Below are positions 35,801 to 44,634 of a stretch of DNA of 64,000 bases, piece by piece. Location: contig CAWJNZ010000007.1 in assembly GCA_963844405.1 (NCBI GenBank), positions 992,001-1,056,000 on the forward strand. Direction: 5' to 3'. The first letter of the stretch is position 1. Every line of letters begins with the position of its first letter. This stretch comes from DASSUW01 sp963844405 (GTDB lineage: Bacteria; Actinomycetota; Thermoleophilia; Solirubrobacterales; Solirubrobacteraceae). The notes beneath the pieces are model-generated. The model had not been told where the DNA came from. It did not search any database and saw only the letters and a list, made by a program, of their open reading frames with translations. A program made the position numbers and the translations under genes.

Positions 35801-37841
35801 TCACCGCGTCCTCCTCGTCGCTGATCAGCAGCGATATCCGCGCGGCGTGCTCGAGCGGGCCGCCCGGCTGCAGGTCGCGGCCCGAGAACCGGTAGGCGCC
35901 CAGCGTCGCGATCGCGGGGTCGTCGGGCGCGCTCGCCGCGCGCCGTAGCGCATCGTCGACCTGGCCTGGCCAGCGCGCGCAGTAGACGAGCCAGGCGACG
36001 AGCCGTCGCTGGCGCTCGATGGTCGGCGGCAGGTCGGGCCGCTGCGTCAGGATCTTCACGAAGCGGTGGACATTGACGAGCCGCTTGAGCTCGCGCGGGT
36101 TGTCGTCGAGGAACTGCTGGAAGTCCTGCAGCGCCTGGAGCTCCTGCTCGGTGTCGGGTACCGCGTGCGCCGTCTGCATCCGCGGGGGCATGACGGCGGC
36201 GAGATCGAAGCGGAACAGGTCCTCGTCCGCGTCGCGGTCGCCCGTCCGTTCCGCGGTATCGCCGTTGCGACGCTCATGGCTGTCGGCGAAGGCGCGCTGC
36301 GCCTCCGGGCTGAAGAGCTGCGCGACGAACCCGAAGCGCTGCTCCGCCGTCCGCCCGGGAAGGTGCAGCGGCAACTGGATGATCTTGCGCAGGTACTGCT
36401 GCGCGAAGGCCCCGGCCGCTGCGTCCTCGTCGTCAGCGATTCCGCGCTGGCGGGCGATCGCGCGGTGCACCATCGTGGGGTCTATCGCCAGCACGACGAA
36501 GAAGTCGCTCTGCCCGAGCACGAGGTTGATGGCCTGCAGCGTCTCCATGATGCTTTCGTCGCTGCAGCGATCGAGGTCGTCGACGAACACGACGATCCGC
36601 GGCTTGCCCTCGACGCGGCCGCGCAGGAACTTCAGGTCGTCGATCACCTCGTTCTGGTAGCCGACGTGCGAGGCGTAGTCCGGTCCGCGCACGTAGCCGG
36701 CGACCTGGGCGCTCACCGGCTGGAGCACGCGGAACGACCGCCACGCGATCAGCGCGACGGCGACGGCCGGCACGAGCGCGGCCGGCCAGCCCTCCCAGCC
36801 CGAGAACTCGTCGGCCGTGCCCGTGAGGCCAATGAGGACCGCGGCGAGCGCCGCGACGGCGGCGAGCGCGACGGGCGTCACGAAGCCGATCCAGAACCCG
36901 AGCTTGTGCTTCCACAGCGCGTAGGCGAGCCGGGAGCGCATCCGCCCTGTACGCGACAACGTGCCCTCGAGCACCTCGGTGATCTCGCGGGCGAGCCCGG
37001 CCCAGACCTGCTCCGGTCCCTCATAGCGCCAGGCGTTGAACGACACGCCGATGACGTGCGTCTGCGCGTTCCGTTCGAGTCCGCGCAGGAGCCTGTCGCG
37101 CTGTTTCGCCTGCGCTTCGCGCTCGGTCGCGATGACCTCGTCCGGGGCGTCGCTCCGCTCGGGCCCGGCCAGCACCGCCTCGATGGTCTCGAGCTCGCGC
37201 AGGAGTGCCGAGTCGCGGTTGGCGGGCACGTTGCGGATGAGCGCGGCGTAGACGAAGCCGACGAACGACGACTTCCCCCAGCCCCACGGGGCCTGCACGC
37301 CGACGGTGAGCGGCCTCGTCTGCCGCAGCATGAGCAGGGTGGCCAGCGCGTGCGCGAGGGGCGCGGCGCCGAGGCGGTCGACGTCGGCCGGCTGATCGCC
37401 GCTAAGCGCCGCCTCGACGAACGTCACGACGTCGCCCCCCGGTGTGCCGTCGGGGGCGGGCGCGTCGATCATCGGCCCGAGATCCCATCCCTCCGGTGCC
37501 CTCGAGAACACGAATGTGATGTTCCGCGGCAGCGACATGAGAGCCTCGGACGCGCGGTGCCAGTCGTCGAGGTCGCCGGGATCGTCCTCGATCTCGCAGA
37601 AGAGCACGAGTCGCGCCGGCTTGTCGCTCATCATCGCGAGGAGGACCCGCCACCAGTCTTCCTTGCCTGGGTCCTCGACGCGCCCGAAGCGTTCCCAGGG
37701 TGAATCCGGGCCCGGCGCCGGAAGCACGTCGCCGTGGACCTCCGTCGAGCCGTCAGCCAAATCCCGGAGGTCCTCCATGAACGCCCGCAGCAGGCTGCCG
37801 AACACGGGACCGGACCGGAGCCGGTAGCGAGCCGACAGCAC
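35781..37841 (-). CDS. KAP-family P-loop NTPase with membrane hairpin
   Basis: 686 residues from GTG 37841. Residues 181-192 are the Walker A motif (APWGWGKSS), residues 416-424 Walker B (VVFVDDLDRC), and between them two membrane helices (about 317-339 and 352-370) are inserted, the defining architecture of KAP NTPases. A late NPRELKRLVNVHRF segment also fits. The N-terminal 170 residues are unassigned and contain LVLFCEIEDDPGDLDDW. The frame stays open back to the MDR stop, so the natural N-terminus may be missing. Several KAP ATPases act in anti-phage systems, but no partner is recognised here. Confidence 0.8.
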   Translation of the reverse strand: MLSARYRLRSGPVFGSLLRAFMEDLRDLADGSTEVHGDVLPAPGPDSPWERFGRVEDPGKEDWWRVLLAMMSDKPARLVLFCEIEDDPGDLDDWHRASEALMSLPRNITFVFSRAPEGWDLGPMIDAPAPDGTPGGDVVTFVEAALSGDQPADVDRLGAAPLAHALATLLMLRQTRPLTVGVQAPWGWGKSSFVGFVYAALIRNVPANRDSALLRELETIEAVLAGPERSDAPDEVIATEREAQAKQRDRLLRGLERNAQTHVIGVSFNAWRYEGPEQVWAGLAREITEVLEGTLSRTGRMRSRLAYALWKHKLGFWIGFVTPVALAAVAALAAVLIGLTGTADEFSGWEGWPAALVPAVAVALIAWRSFRVLQPVSAQVAGYVRGPDYASHVGYQNEVIDDLKFLRGRVEGKPRIVVFVDDLDRCSDESIMETLQAINLVLGQSDFFVVLAIDPTMVHRAIARQRGIADDEDAAAGAFAQQYLRKIIQLPLHLPGRTAEQRFGFVAQLFSPEAQRAFADSHERRNGDTAERTGDRDADEDLFRFDLAAVMPPRMQTAHAVPDTEQELQALQDFQQFLDDNPRELKRLVNVHRFVKILTQRPDLPPTIERQRRLVAWLVYCARWPGQVDDALRRAASAPDDPAIATLGAYRFSGRDLQPGGPLEHAARISLLISDEEDAVTTRPRS

Positions 37842-37853
37842 GTGATACGCCGG

Positions 37854-38777
37854 TCAAGGCACGAGGACGACCTTGCCGACCGTCTCGCGCCGCTCGAGCG
37901 CGGTGTGCGCGGCGGCGGCCTCGGCGAGCGGGAAGGTCGTTATCAGCGGTGTGAGGTTCGAGGAGAGCGCGCGCGCCTCGAGCGCGCGGAGCTCGCCCGG
38001 CCGCACGAGCACCGAGCTGACCGTGAGGCTGCGGGCGACGATGTCGCCGGTCGTGATCGCGGTCATCTCGCCGGACGACCAGCCGTAGACGACATGACGC
38101 CCGCCGCGCGCGAGCCGCTCGAAGGCGGCGCGGCCGGCGGCGCCGCCGACCCCGTCCAGCACGACGGTGACGTCTTCGATCTCGTCGGTCCAGCCCGGGC
38201 GCGTGTAGTCGACCACGACGTCGGCGGTCACGCGGTCGAGCTTGCCGGTGCTGGCCGCCCCGATCACGCGGGCCCCGGCGTGGCGCGCCGCCTGGCTGAG
38301 CAGGGCGCCGAGCCCGCCAGCCGCCGCGGTGACGAGCACGACGTCGTCGGGGACGATGCGCGCGACGTCGATGATCGCCATCGCCGTGCGGCCCGTGCCG
38401 ATCATCGCGACGGCGACGTCGTCCGGCAGGCCGTCCGGCAACGCGTGCGCGTGCTCGACCTCACGCACCGCGAGCTCGGCGTAGCCGCGGCTCGCCGGCC
38501 CGAGATGGGTGACCACGCGCCGGCCGAGCCAAGCTGGATCGACCCCCGGGCCGACGGCATCGACGGTGCCCGCCACCTCGCGGCCCGGGATGTCGGGGAG
38601 GGTGGGCAGCGGCATCGGGCCCAACTGCCGACCTGAGCGGATCACGGTGTCGATGAGGTGCACGCCGGCGGCGCGCACGGCGATGCGGACCTGGCCTTCA
38701 GCCGGCGACGGGTCGGCGACCTCCTCGTAGCGCAGGTTCCCGGGCGGTCCGAACTCGTGCAGGCGGACCGCCCGCAT
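37854..38777 (-). CDS. Zinc-independent MDR quinone-oxidoreductase-like protein
   Basis: 307 residues from ATG 38777. The GroES-like N-terminal domain contains AVRAAGVHLIDTVIRSG and LPDIPGREVAGTVDAVGPGV (about 61-80). The Rossmann half has VLVTAAAGGLGALLSQAARH (about 147-166), which binds NADPH. No structural- or catalytic-zinc cysteine set is present, as in QOR-type medium-chain reductases. The start overlaps the queA-like stop (TGATG), so it is the last gene of a three-gene operon. Confidence 0.88.
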   Translation of the reverse strand: MRAVRLHEFGPPGNLRYEEVADPSPAEGQVRIAVRAAGVHLIDTVIRSGRQLGPMPLPTLPDIPGREVAGTVDAVGPGVDPAWLGRRVVTHLGPASRGYAELAVREVEHAHALPDGLPDDVAVAMIGTGRTAMAIIDVARIVPDDVVLVTAAAGGLGALLSQAARHAGARVIGAASTGKLDRVTADVVVDYTRPGWTDEIEDVTVVLDGVGGAAGRAAFERLARGGRHVVYGWSSGEMTAITTGDIVARSLTVSSVLVRPGELRALEARALSSNLTPLITTFPLAEAAAAHTALERRETVGKVVLVP

Positions 38778-39820
38778 CAACCGGCGAGCAGCAGGTGCAC
38801 GTCGCCGAACTCGTGGCGGCGGTAGCCGTCGGCGAGCGCGGCCGCGTACGAGCGCGCGACGAGCTTACGGCCGGCGATCGCCTCCAGCATCAGCAGGTGG
38901 CTGGCGTCGGGGTCGTGCCAGCCGGTCAGGATCCCGTCCACCACGCGCACGCCGCGCTCGGGCTCGACGACGAGGCGGGTCCAGCCCTCGGCGGGCCGAA
39001 CGAGGCGATCGCCGGGCGCGGCGGACGAACGCGGTATGGCGTCGTCGGCCGCCGCCGTCTCCAGGGCGCGCACGACCGTCGTCCCCACGGCGATCACGCG
39101 GCTCGCCGCGTTGACGGCGCGTGCCGTGCCGGCGGGGACGCGGAACCGCTCCGGGTACGGGCGCTCGCCGCGCTCGAGCGAGGAGACGCCGGTGTGGAGG
39201 ACGACGGTCGCGACGGCGATGCCGCGATCCTCGAGCGCCTCGAGCACGCGCTCGGTGAACGGGCGGCCGGCGCTCGGCATCTCGGCGCTGCCCGGCTCGG
39301 ACGCGAAGATCGTCTGGTAGTCGGCCAGCGGGCGCGGCTCGCGCTGGTGGCGGTAGCGGATCGGCTCGCCGTGCTCGGCGAGGTAGTCGAGCAGCGGCGC
39401 CGGGAGCGTCAGGCGGGCGGCCCAGAGCCGGTCGCCCCCGAGGTACGGCGCGAGCAGCTCGGCCTCGCCGCCTCCCGGCAACGAGAGTCGCTGCCCCGCC
39501 CGGCCGCCGCGGTGTCGGGCATCGCCGTCGCGCAGCTCGACGACCCACCGGTGGTGCCCGTCGTCCGGCCACGAAGGCGCGGCGGCGCGCCCCGGCGGCG
39601 CGGGGAGCGGCGTGGAGAGGTGCACGCGGAGGCCGCCGGAGCTGGGGAGGGCCGCGGGGAGGGTCGCGGAGGTGTTGACGACGAGGAGGTCGCCGGGCTC
39701 GAGGAGGTCGGGGAGGTCGAGGAAGCGGTGGTGGCGGATCCCGGCGCGCGAGGCGATCAGCATCCGGACCTGGTCGCGCGACGGCTCGGCGGCGGGCGCC
39801 TCGAACGCGAGCGCGCTCAT
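38777..39820 (-). CDS. queA: QueA-like SAM:tRNA ribosyltransferase-isomerase
   Basis: 347 residues from ATG 39820. QueA motifs are LPDLLEPGDLLVVNTSATLP, the SAM-site region HGEPIRYRHQREPRPLADYQTIFA and a HTGVSSLERGE-type segment (the family's LHVGxGTFxPV is here VLHTGVSSLERG), then VIAVGTTVVRALETAA and the terminal SHLLMLEAIAGRK. QueA makes epoxyqueuosine in tRNA. No tgt or queuosine gene is adjacent, and it sits between SDR and MDR oxidoreductases, so it may be a divergent homologue with another substrate. The start overlaps the SDR stop (ATGA). Confidence 0.85.
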   Translation of the reverse strand: MSALAFEAPAAEPSRDQVRMLIASRAGIRHHRFLDLPDLLEPGDLLVVNTSATLPAALPSSGGLRVHLSTPLPAPPGRAAAPSWPDDGHHRWVVELRDGDARHRGGRAGQRLSLPGGGEAELLAPYLGGDRLWAARLTLPAPLLDYLAEHGEPIRYRHQREPRPLADYQTIFASEPGSAEMPSAGRPFTERVLEALEDRGIAVATVVLHTGVSSLERGERPYPERFRVPAGTARAVNAASRVIAVGTTVVRALETAAADDAIPRSSAAPGDRLVRPAEGWTRLVVEPERGVRVVDGILTGWHDPDASHLLMLEAIAGRKLVARSYAAALADGYRRHEFGDVHLLLAG

Positions 39821-40497
39821 GCCGGCGCCACCGTGCCGGCCTGGTAGCGGCCGCTGGGGGCGTCGCCGTAGACGATCGCGAGCAGGCCCGGCACGCTGGC
39901 CTCGGGCGGCGGCCGGTCGGAGATGTCCTCGCCGGGGAACGCCTCCTGGTGCATCTGCGTGTTCATGTCGCCGGGGTCGACGGCGACGATCCGGAGATCC
40001 GGGTGCTCGGCGGCCAGCACGCGCGTGACCTGCTCCAGGGCCGCCTTCGACGACCCGTAGCCGCCCCAGCCCTCGTAGGCCTCGACCGCCGCGTCGGAGG
40101 TCACGTTGATCACGCAGGCGCCCGGCCCCAGTGCCCACAGGGCGCTCTGGAACAGCGCCAGCGGCGCGTGCACGTTGACGCGGTAGACGTGCTCGAGCAC
40201 GTCGAGCGGGTAGTCGGCCAGCCGCGGCTGCGGGCTCGGCCCGAGCACGCTCGCGTTGTTCACCAAGAGGTCGATGCGCGGACCTGCGGCGTCCACCAGC
40301 TCGCGCCGGTGGGCGGGATCGGCGACGTCGCCGGCCACGGCGACGACCTCGGTCATCGCGGCCAGCTCGGCGCGGGCCGCCTCCAGCGCGTCGGAGCCGC
40401 GGGCGTCGATGACCAGGCGCCAAGAGCGGCGCGCGAGCTCGCGCGCAAGCGCCAGGCCGAGGCCGCGCGACGCGCCGGTGATCAGTGCCGTGTCCAT
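39817..40497 (-). CDS. Short-chain dehydrogenase/reductase
   Basis: 226 residues from ATG 40497; a GTG at 40506 would add three. The cofactor loop ALITGASRGLGLALARELA lies at the N-terminus. The NNAS motif (LLVNNASVLG) follows near residue 80, the catalytic serine is in INVTSDAAVEAYEGWGGYGSSKAALEQ shortened to its key YxxxK part (Y and K near 147-151), and the proline-rich loop VDPGDMNTQ follows. It is the first gene of the SDR-queA-MDR operon; its upstream region has a 12-bp palindrome. Confidence 0.88.
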   Translation of the reverse strand: MDTALITGASRGLGLALARELARRSWRLVIDARGSDALEAARAELAAMTEVVAVAGDVADPAHRRELVDAAGPRIDLLVNNASVLGPSPQPRLADYPLDVLEHVYRVNVHAPLALFQSALWALGPGACVINVTSDAAVEAYEGWGGYGSSKAALEQVTRVLAAEHPDLRIVAVDPGDMNTQMHQEAFPGEDISDRPPPEASVPGLLAIVYGDAPSGRYQAGTVAPA

Positions 40498-40542
40498 GCC
40501 CGCCACGCTAGGCGCGGGCGGGCATGAATCACATCGGGAATT

Positions 40543-40554
40543 GGTCCTAGGACC
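40543..40554 (-). promoter_or_regulatory. GGTCCTAGGACC palindrome upstream of the SDR gene
   Basis: This is a perfect 12-bp palindrome centred about 51 bases upstream of the SDR start, in AT-richer sequence (GAATTGGTCCTAG). Position and symmetry suggest the operator of a dimeric repressor or activator for the SDR-queA-MDR operon. No copy of the motif was noticed elsewhere in the window. Confidence 0.55.
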
Positions 40555-40574
40555 GTGGGATTAGGTGGGGCCCC

Positions 40575-40613
40575 GCCCAACGTGCCATTACGTGTGGAGC
40601 GGTCCCGTTGGGC
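40575..40613 (-). terminator. Stem-loop downstream of the MMPL gene
   Basis: GCCCAACG (40575-40582) and CGTTGGGC (40606-40613) pair perfectly across 23 bases. The structure begins six bases beyond the MMPL stop on the minus strand, so it likely ends that transcript and insulates the SDR operon, which reads in the same direction. There is no T run. Confidence 0.6.
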
Positions 40614-40618
40614 ACCCC

Positions 40619-42802
40619 CTAGCGGGCGGCGAGCTCGCGCTCGCGCTCGTCGTCGGGGTCGGCGAGCTCGTCGACGCCCTGCACGAGGTGCCCCTCGAGC
40701 GAGACGTTCGGCAGCAGCTTGTCGAGCCAGCGCGGCAGCCACCAGGCGTGGTCGCCGAGCAGCGTGACCACCGCCGGCGCGACCACGAGCCGGACGATCA
40801 GGACGTCGACCAGGATCGCCAGGCCGAGGCCGACGCCGAACATCTTGCTGATGATGTCGGGCGTCGTCACGAAGGCGAGGAAGACGGCGGACATGATCAG
40901 CGCGGCGAAGAGGATCACCTTGCCGATCCGGGCCATGCCGTGGACCACCGACGCGCGCGGCCCGTCGCCCTCGTTGTACGCCTCGTGCACGCGCGAGAGC
41001 AGGAACACGTTGTAGTCCATGCTCAGGCCGAACAGGATCGCGAACATCATCACCGGGATGAAGGAGACGACGGGGACGCCGCTGTCCGCGCCGATCAGCG
41101 AAGCGCCGATCCCCTCCTGGAAGACGGCGGTCACGATGCCGTAGGCGGCGCCGATCGACAGCAGGTTGAGAACCGCCGAGACGAGCGGGATCCAGAGCGA
41201 GCGGAACGCGGCGATCAGCAGCAGCACCGACAGGCCGATGACGACGCCGATGAACAGCGGCAGCCGCGAGGCCACCTTGTCCGAGAAGTCCTCGAAGCCG
41301 GCCGTGTTCCCGCCCACGTAGACCTTCAGCGGCGTCCCCGCGGTGGCCTGCGGGATGACGTCCTCGCGAAGGCGCGAGAGCAGGTCGCTCGTGCGCTCGT
41401 CCTGCGGGGCGGTCTCCGGGATCGCGAAGATCGTCGCCATCTCGCCGTCCTCGCTCGGCTGCGCCGGCGTGACCGACGCCATGCCCGGCGTGTCGGCGAC
41501 GGCCTGCTGGAGCGCGGCGAGCTGCTGCTCGTTCTCCGAGGCGCCCGCCGGGATGTCGACCGCGAGCAGGAACGGCCCGTTGGAGCCGGGGCCGAACGCC
41601 TCGCTCTGGAGGTCGTAGGCCACGCGCTGCGTGCGCTCCTCGGGCTGGTTGCCGTCGTCCGGCTGACCGAGCCGCATGTCGATGACCGGGAAGGCGAAGA
41701 TCAGCAGCACGAGCACGCCGGCGGCGATCGACAGCCACGGACGCGCCGTGACGAGCTCGCCCCAGCGCTCGAACCGCCGCGACGGCCGTACGTGCTCGGG
41801 CTTCTTCGCCCTGATCCAGCGCCCGAGCGCCCCGATCATGATCGGCAGGATCGTCAAGGCGGAGACGACCACGGCGCCGACGGCGATCGCCGAGGCGAGG
41901 CCCAGCTTGCCGATGAAGGGGATGCCGATCACGAGCAGGCCGGCGATCGCCACCATCACGATCAGGCCGGCTGCGACGACCGAGGCGCCGGCCGTGGCCG
42001 CGGCCTTCGCGGAGGCGTCGCGGTTGGTGTTGCCGGCCGCCGCCTGCTCGCGGTAGCGGCCGATGATCAGCAGCGCGTAGTCGATGCCGGCGCCGAGCCC
42101 CAGCATCATGGCGATCACGCTCGCGAAGGACGGCAGGCCGAGCGGCTTGGCGAGGGCGAGCAGGAGCATCTGGCCCACCGCCACGCCGATCAGCGCGCCG
42201 ACCAGCGTCGCGGCCATCGCGGCGAGCGACCGGAAGAGCACGGTGAGCAGGATCAGCGCGATGCCGACGCCGACGAGCTCGCCGACCGGCGCCTCCTGCT
42301 CGGCCGCGAGGTCGACGAGGATGCCGCGCGCCTCGACCTGGACGCCGCGGCGCTCGGCGGTCTCGGCCGCCTCGATCAGCGCCTCGCCGTCGTCCTTGTC
42401 GATCTCGTCGGGCTCGAGGTCGTAGCGCACGTCGGCGGCCGCGATCCGGCCGTCCTGCGACATCGCGCCGCCCTCGGCGAACGGGTCGGCGACCTGCTCG
42501 ACCCCGCGGAGGTCGCGGATCTCGTCCAGCGCGCCCTCGATCGCGTCGCGGCGCTCTTCGAGCGTGCCGTCCTGGACGGAGAAGACGATCGTCGAGTCGG
42601 CGCCGGCGAAGGCCGGGCTGTGCGCGCGGAAGAGGTCGAGCGCCTGCTGCGACTCGGTGCCTGGGATCTCGAAGTCGTCGGCGGCCGGGCTGCCTGCACC
42701 GGCGGCCGCGCCGATGGCGACGAGGGCGAGGAACGCGGCGAGGAGGCTGCGCTTCCAGCGATGCGTGAGCGTGCGTGCGATGCGAGCGAGAAGCTCTGAC
42801 AT
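40619..42802 (-). CDS. MMPL/RND-family membrane transporter
   Basis: 727 residues, about 12 membrane helices in two repeats. Each repeat has a long extracytoplasmic domain (about 40-170 and 390-520). Key segments are GLGAGIDYALLIIGRYREQ (about 232-250) and LFGLSMDYNVFLLSRVHEAY (about 590-609), the D-Y pairs typical of MMPL proton relays, plus the FRSLWIPLVSAVLNLLSIGA helix. Such proteins export lipids or hydrophobic compounds using proton motive force. The cargo is not predictable. A stem-loop follows the stop. No adjacent TetR regulator is visible. Confidence 0.92.
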   Translation of the reverse strand: MSELLARIARTLTHRWKRSLLAAFLALVAIGAAAGAGSPAADDFEIPGTESQQALDLFRAHSPAFAGADSTIVFSVQDGTLEERRDAIEGALDEIRDLRGVEQVADPFAEGGAMSQDGRIAAADVRYDLEPDEIDKDDGEALIEAAETAERRGVQVEARGILVDLAAEQEAPVGELVGVGIALILLTVLFRSLAAMAATLVGALIGVAVGQMLLLALAKPLGLPSFASVIAMMLGLGAGIDYALLIIGRYREQAAAGNTNRDASAKAAATAGASVVAAGLIVMVAIAGLLVIGIPFIGKLGLASAIAVGAVVVSALTILPIMIGALGRWIRAKKPEHVRPSRRFERWGELVTARPWLSIAAGVLVLLIFAFPVIDMRLGQPDDGNQPEERTQRVAYDLQSEAFGPGSNGPFLLAVDIPAGASENEQQLAALQQAVADTPGMASVTPAQPSEDGEMATIFAIPETAPQDERTSDLLSRLREDVIPQATAGTPLKVYVGGNTAGFEDFSDKVASRLPLFIGVVIGLSVLLLIAAFRSLWIPLVSAVLNLLSIGAAYGIVTAVFQEGIGASLIGADSGVPVVSFIPVMMFAILFGLSMDYNVFLLSRVHEAYNEGDGPRASVVHGMARIGKVILFAALIMSAVFLAFVTTPDIISKMFGVGLGLAILVDVLIVRLVVAPAVVTLLGDHAWWLPRWLDKLLPNVSLEGHLVQGVDELADPDDERERELAAR

Positions 42803-42875
42803 GAGGTGCTCCAGGGAACGACGAACTGGGGAGGCCAGCGCACACTAGCCCGCCTTCAAGGCCCCGCGGGTACGG

Positions 42876-43493
42876 CTAACCCGAGCCGACGAGCCCGGAG
42901 CGCACCGCATACAGCGCGGCCTGGGTGCGATCGGTCACACCGAGCTTGGCGAGGATGTTGCTGACGTGGGCCTTGACCGTCTTCTCGGAGAGGCCGAGCT
43001 CGAGCGCGATCGCCTTGTTCGCCATGCCGCGGCCGATCAGCGCGAGCACCTCGCGCTCGCGCGGGGTCAGCGGGTCGCTGCTCATCTCCTGCAGCAGCCG
43101 CGAGGCGACCTTGGGGTGCAGCAGCGCTCCGCCCGCGTGGACGGTGCGGATGGCGGCCACCAGCTCCTGCGGCTGGACGTCCTTGAGCAGGTAGCCGGCC
43201 GCGCCGGCCCTGACCGCGGGGAAGAGCTTCTCGTCGTCGATGAAGCTGGAGAGCACGATGGCGCGCGCCGTCGGCACGCGCTCGCGCAGGCGGCGCAGCG
43301 CCTCCAAGCCGTCGACGCCGGGCATCACGAGGTCGACGAGCACGACGTCGGCCGCGGTGCGCTCGGCCTGCTCGACCGCCTCGGCGCCGTCAACGGCCTC
43401 CCCCACCACCTCCATGTCGTCCTGCAGGTCGAGGAACGTGCGCAGGCCCTGGCGGACGACCGCGTGGTCGTCGGCGACCACGACGCGGATCAC
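42876..43493 (-). CDS. NarL/LuxR-type response regulator
   Basis: 205 residues. The receiver domain has the acidic pocket (D8, D9), phospho-acceptor D54 in VLVDLVMPGVDG, the switch serine in IVLSSF and a conserved lysine in GYLLKDV. The C-terminal LuxR helix-turn-helix is LTPREREVLALIGRGMANKA followed by LGLSEKTVKAHVSNILAKLG. It is most like LiaR/VraR-type regulators. The start overlaps the kinase stop (ATGA), so both are co-translated. Confidence 0.95.
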   Translation of the reverse strand: MIRVVVADDHAVVRQGLRTFLDLQDDMEVVGEAVDGAEAVEQAERTAADVVLVDLVMPGVDGLEALRRLRERVPTARAIVLSSFIDDEKLFPAVRAGAAGYLLKDVQPQELVAAIRTVHAGGALLHPKVASRLLQEMSSDPLTPREREVLALIGRGMANKAIALELGLSEKTVKAHVSNILAKLGVTDRTQAALYAVRSGLVGSG

Positions 43494-44611
43494 GTCGGCA
43501 CCTCGAGCGTGACCGTGGTGCCGTGGCCCGGCGCCGACACGACCGCGAGGCTGCCGCCGAGCGCACGCGCGCGCTCCTCCATCGAGGTCAGCCCGAGCCG
43601 CCGCGAGCGCAGCCCGGGCTCGCCCGGATCGAAGCCGGCCCCATCGTCTGCCACCGTGACGATCAGCCGCCCCTCTCGCGCCTCCATGCGCAGCTCGATG
43701 CGCTCGGCCTCGGCATGGCGGAGCGCGTTGTTGAGCGCCTCCTGGGCCACGCGGAGGACCTCGCCCTCGGCCTCGGGCGCGCAGCGGGCGGCGCGGGCGA
43801 TCCGCAGCTCGATCGGCCGGCCGTGCACGCGCTCGAGCATGTCGACCTGCTTGCGCAGCGTGGCGGCCAGCCCCTCGTCCTCGAGCGAGGCAGGGCGCAG
43901 CTCGAAGATGAGCCCGCGCAGCTCGCCCAGCGCCTCCTGGGCGAGCTCGCCGAGGCGGGTGAGCTGCTCGGCGGCGGCGGCCGGGTCGCGGTCGAGCAGC
44001 GTGCCCGCCGCCTCGGCGGTCAGCACGAGGCCGAACAGCTTCTGGCTGACCGCGTCGTGCAGCTCACGGGCGAGACGGTTGCGCTCCTCGACGATGCTGA
44101 GCTCGCGGCTGCGCTCCAGCAGCCGCGCGTTCTCGATCGCCACCGCGGCGTGCGCGGCGAGCATCTCGATCAGCCGCTGGTCGTCCTGCGAGAACTCCTC
44201 GGCGCCTTCCTTGTCGGTCAGGTAGAACGCGGCGATCACGCTCCCGCGAGCGGTGATCGGGACGCCGAGGAAGGACCGCATCTGCGGGTGCGCGCGCGGC
44301 CACCAGCCGCGGAAGCGCGGGTCCTGCCGGATGTCGGTGGTGCGGTAGGAGGCCGGCGACTCGAGCATCGCCCCGAGCAGCCCGTGCGTGCGCGGCAGCG
44401 GGCCCATGGCCGCGATCAGCTCGTCGCTCATCCCGGCGGTGATGAACTGGGCGAAGGCGCCCTCGCCGTCCGGGATGCCGAGCGCCGCGTAGCGCGCGCT
44501 TGCGAGCTCGCGGGCCGACTGCACGAGCCGCCGCAGCATCGGGTCGACCTCGCGCTCGGCGGCGATCGCCAGCACCGTCTCGCTCATCGACTCCAGGGCG
44601 CTGCGCTGCAC
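43490..44611 (-). CDS. GAF-domain sensor histidine kinase (HisKA_3 type)
   Basis: 373 residues from GTG 44611; ATG 44587 is an alternative. A single GAF domain spans about 20-160 (RYAALGIPDGEGAFAQFITAG, then AHPQMRSFLGVPITARG and FYLTDKEGAEEFSQDDQRL), resembling the GAF domains of DevS/DosS-type kinases. The dimerisation helix has H185 in ARELHDAVSQKLFG, and the ATPase shows EALNNALRHAEA and VADDGAGFDPGEPG. There is no membrane segment, so sensing is cytoplasmic. Histidine 108 sits where DevS-type haem GAF domains have a conserved H-P, but haem binding is not established. Confidence 0.92.
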   Translation of the reverse strand: MQRSALESMSETVLAIAAEREVDPMLRRLVQSARELASARYAALGIPDGEGAFAQFITAGMSDELIAAMGPLPRTHGLLGAMLESPASYRTTDIRQDPRFRGWWPRAHPQMRSFLGVPITARGSVIAAFYLTDKEGAEEFSQDDQRLIEMLAAHAAVAIENARLLERSRELSIVEERNRLARELHDAVSQKLFGLVLTAEAAGTLLDRDPAAAAEQLTRLGELAQEALGELRGLIFELRPASLEDEGLAATLRKQVDMLERVHGRPIELRIARAARCAPEAEGEVLRVAQEALNNALRHAEAERIELRMEAREGRLIVTVADDGAGFDPGEPGLRSRRLGLTSMEERARALGGSLAVVSAPGHGTTVTLEVPT

Positions 44612-44615
44612 GAGC

Positions 44616-44631
44616 GTGACGGTATCGTCAC
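44616..44631. promoter_or_regulatory. GTGACG-GTAT-CGTCAC inverted repeat between divergent genes
   Basis: The perfect six-base arms with a four-base centre lie between the kinase start (44611, minus) and the AIM24-type start (44635, plus). It overlaps both ribosome-binding regions, so a bound protein could control both directions. The adjacent response regulator is an obvious candidate to bind it. Confidence 0.5.
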
Positions 44632-44634
44632 CTC

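Noticed and set aside
40565..42799. A 744-codon frame antisense to the MMPL gene
   Set aside because: Histidine/arginine/glutamate-rich shadow sequence; the minus-strand MMPL protein explains the region fully.
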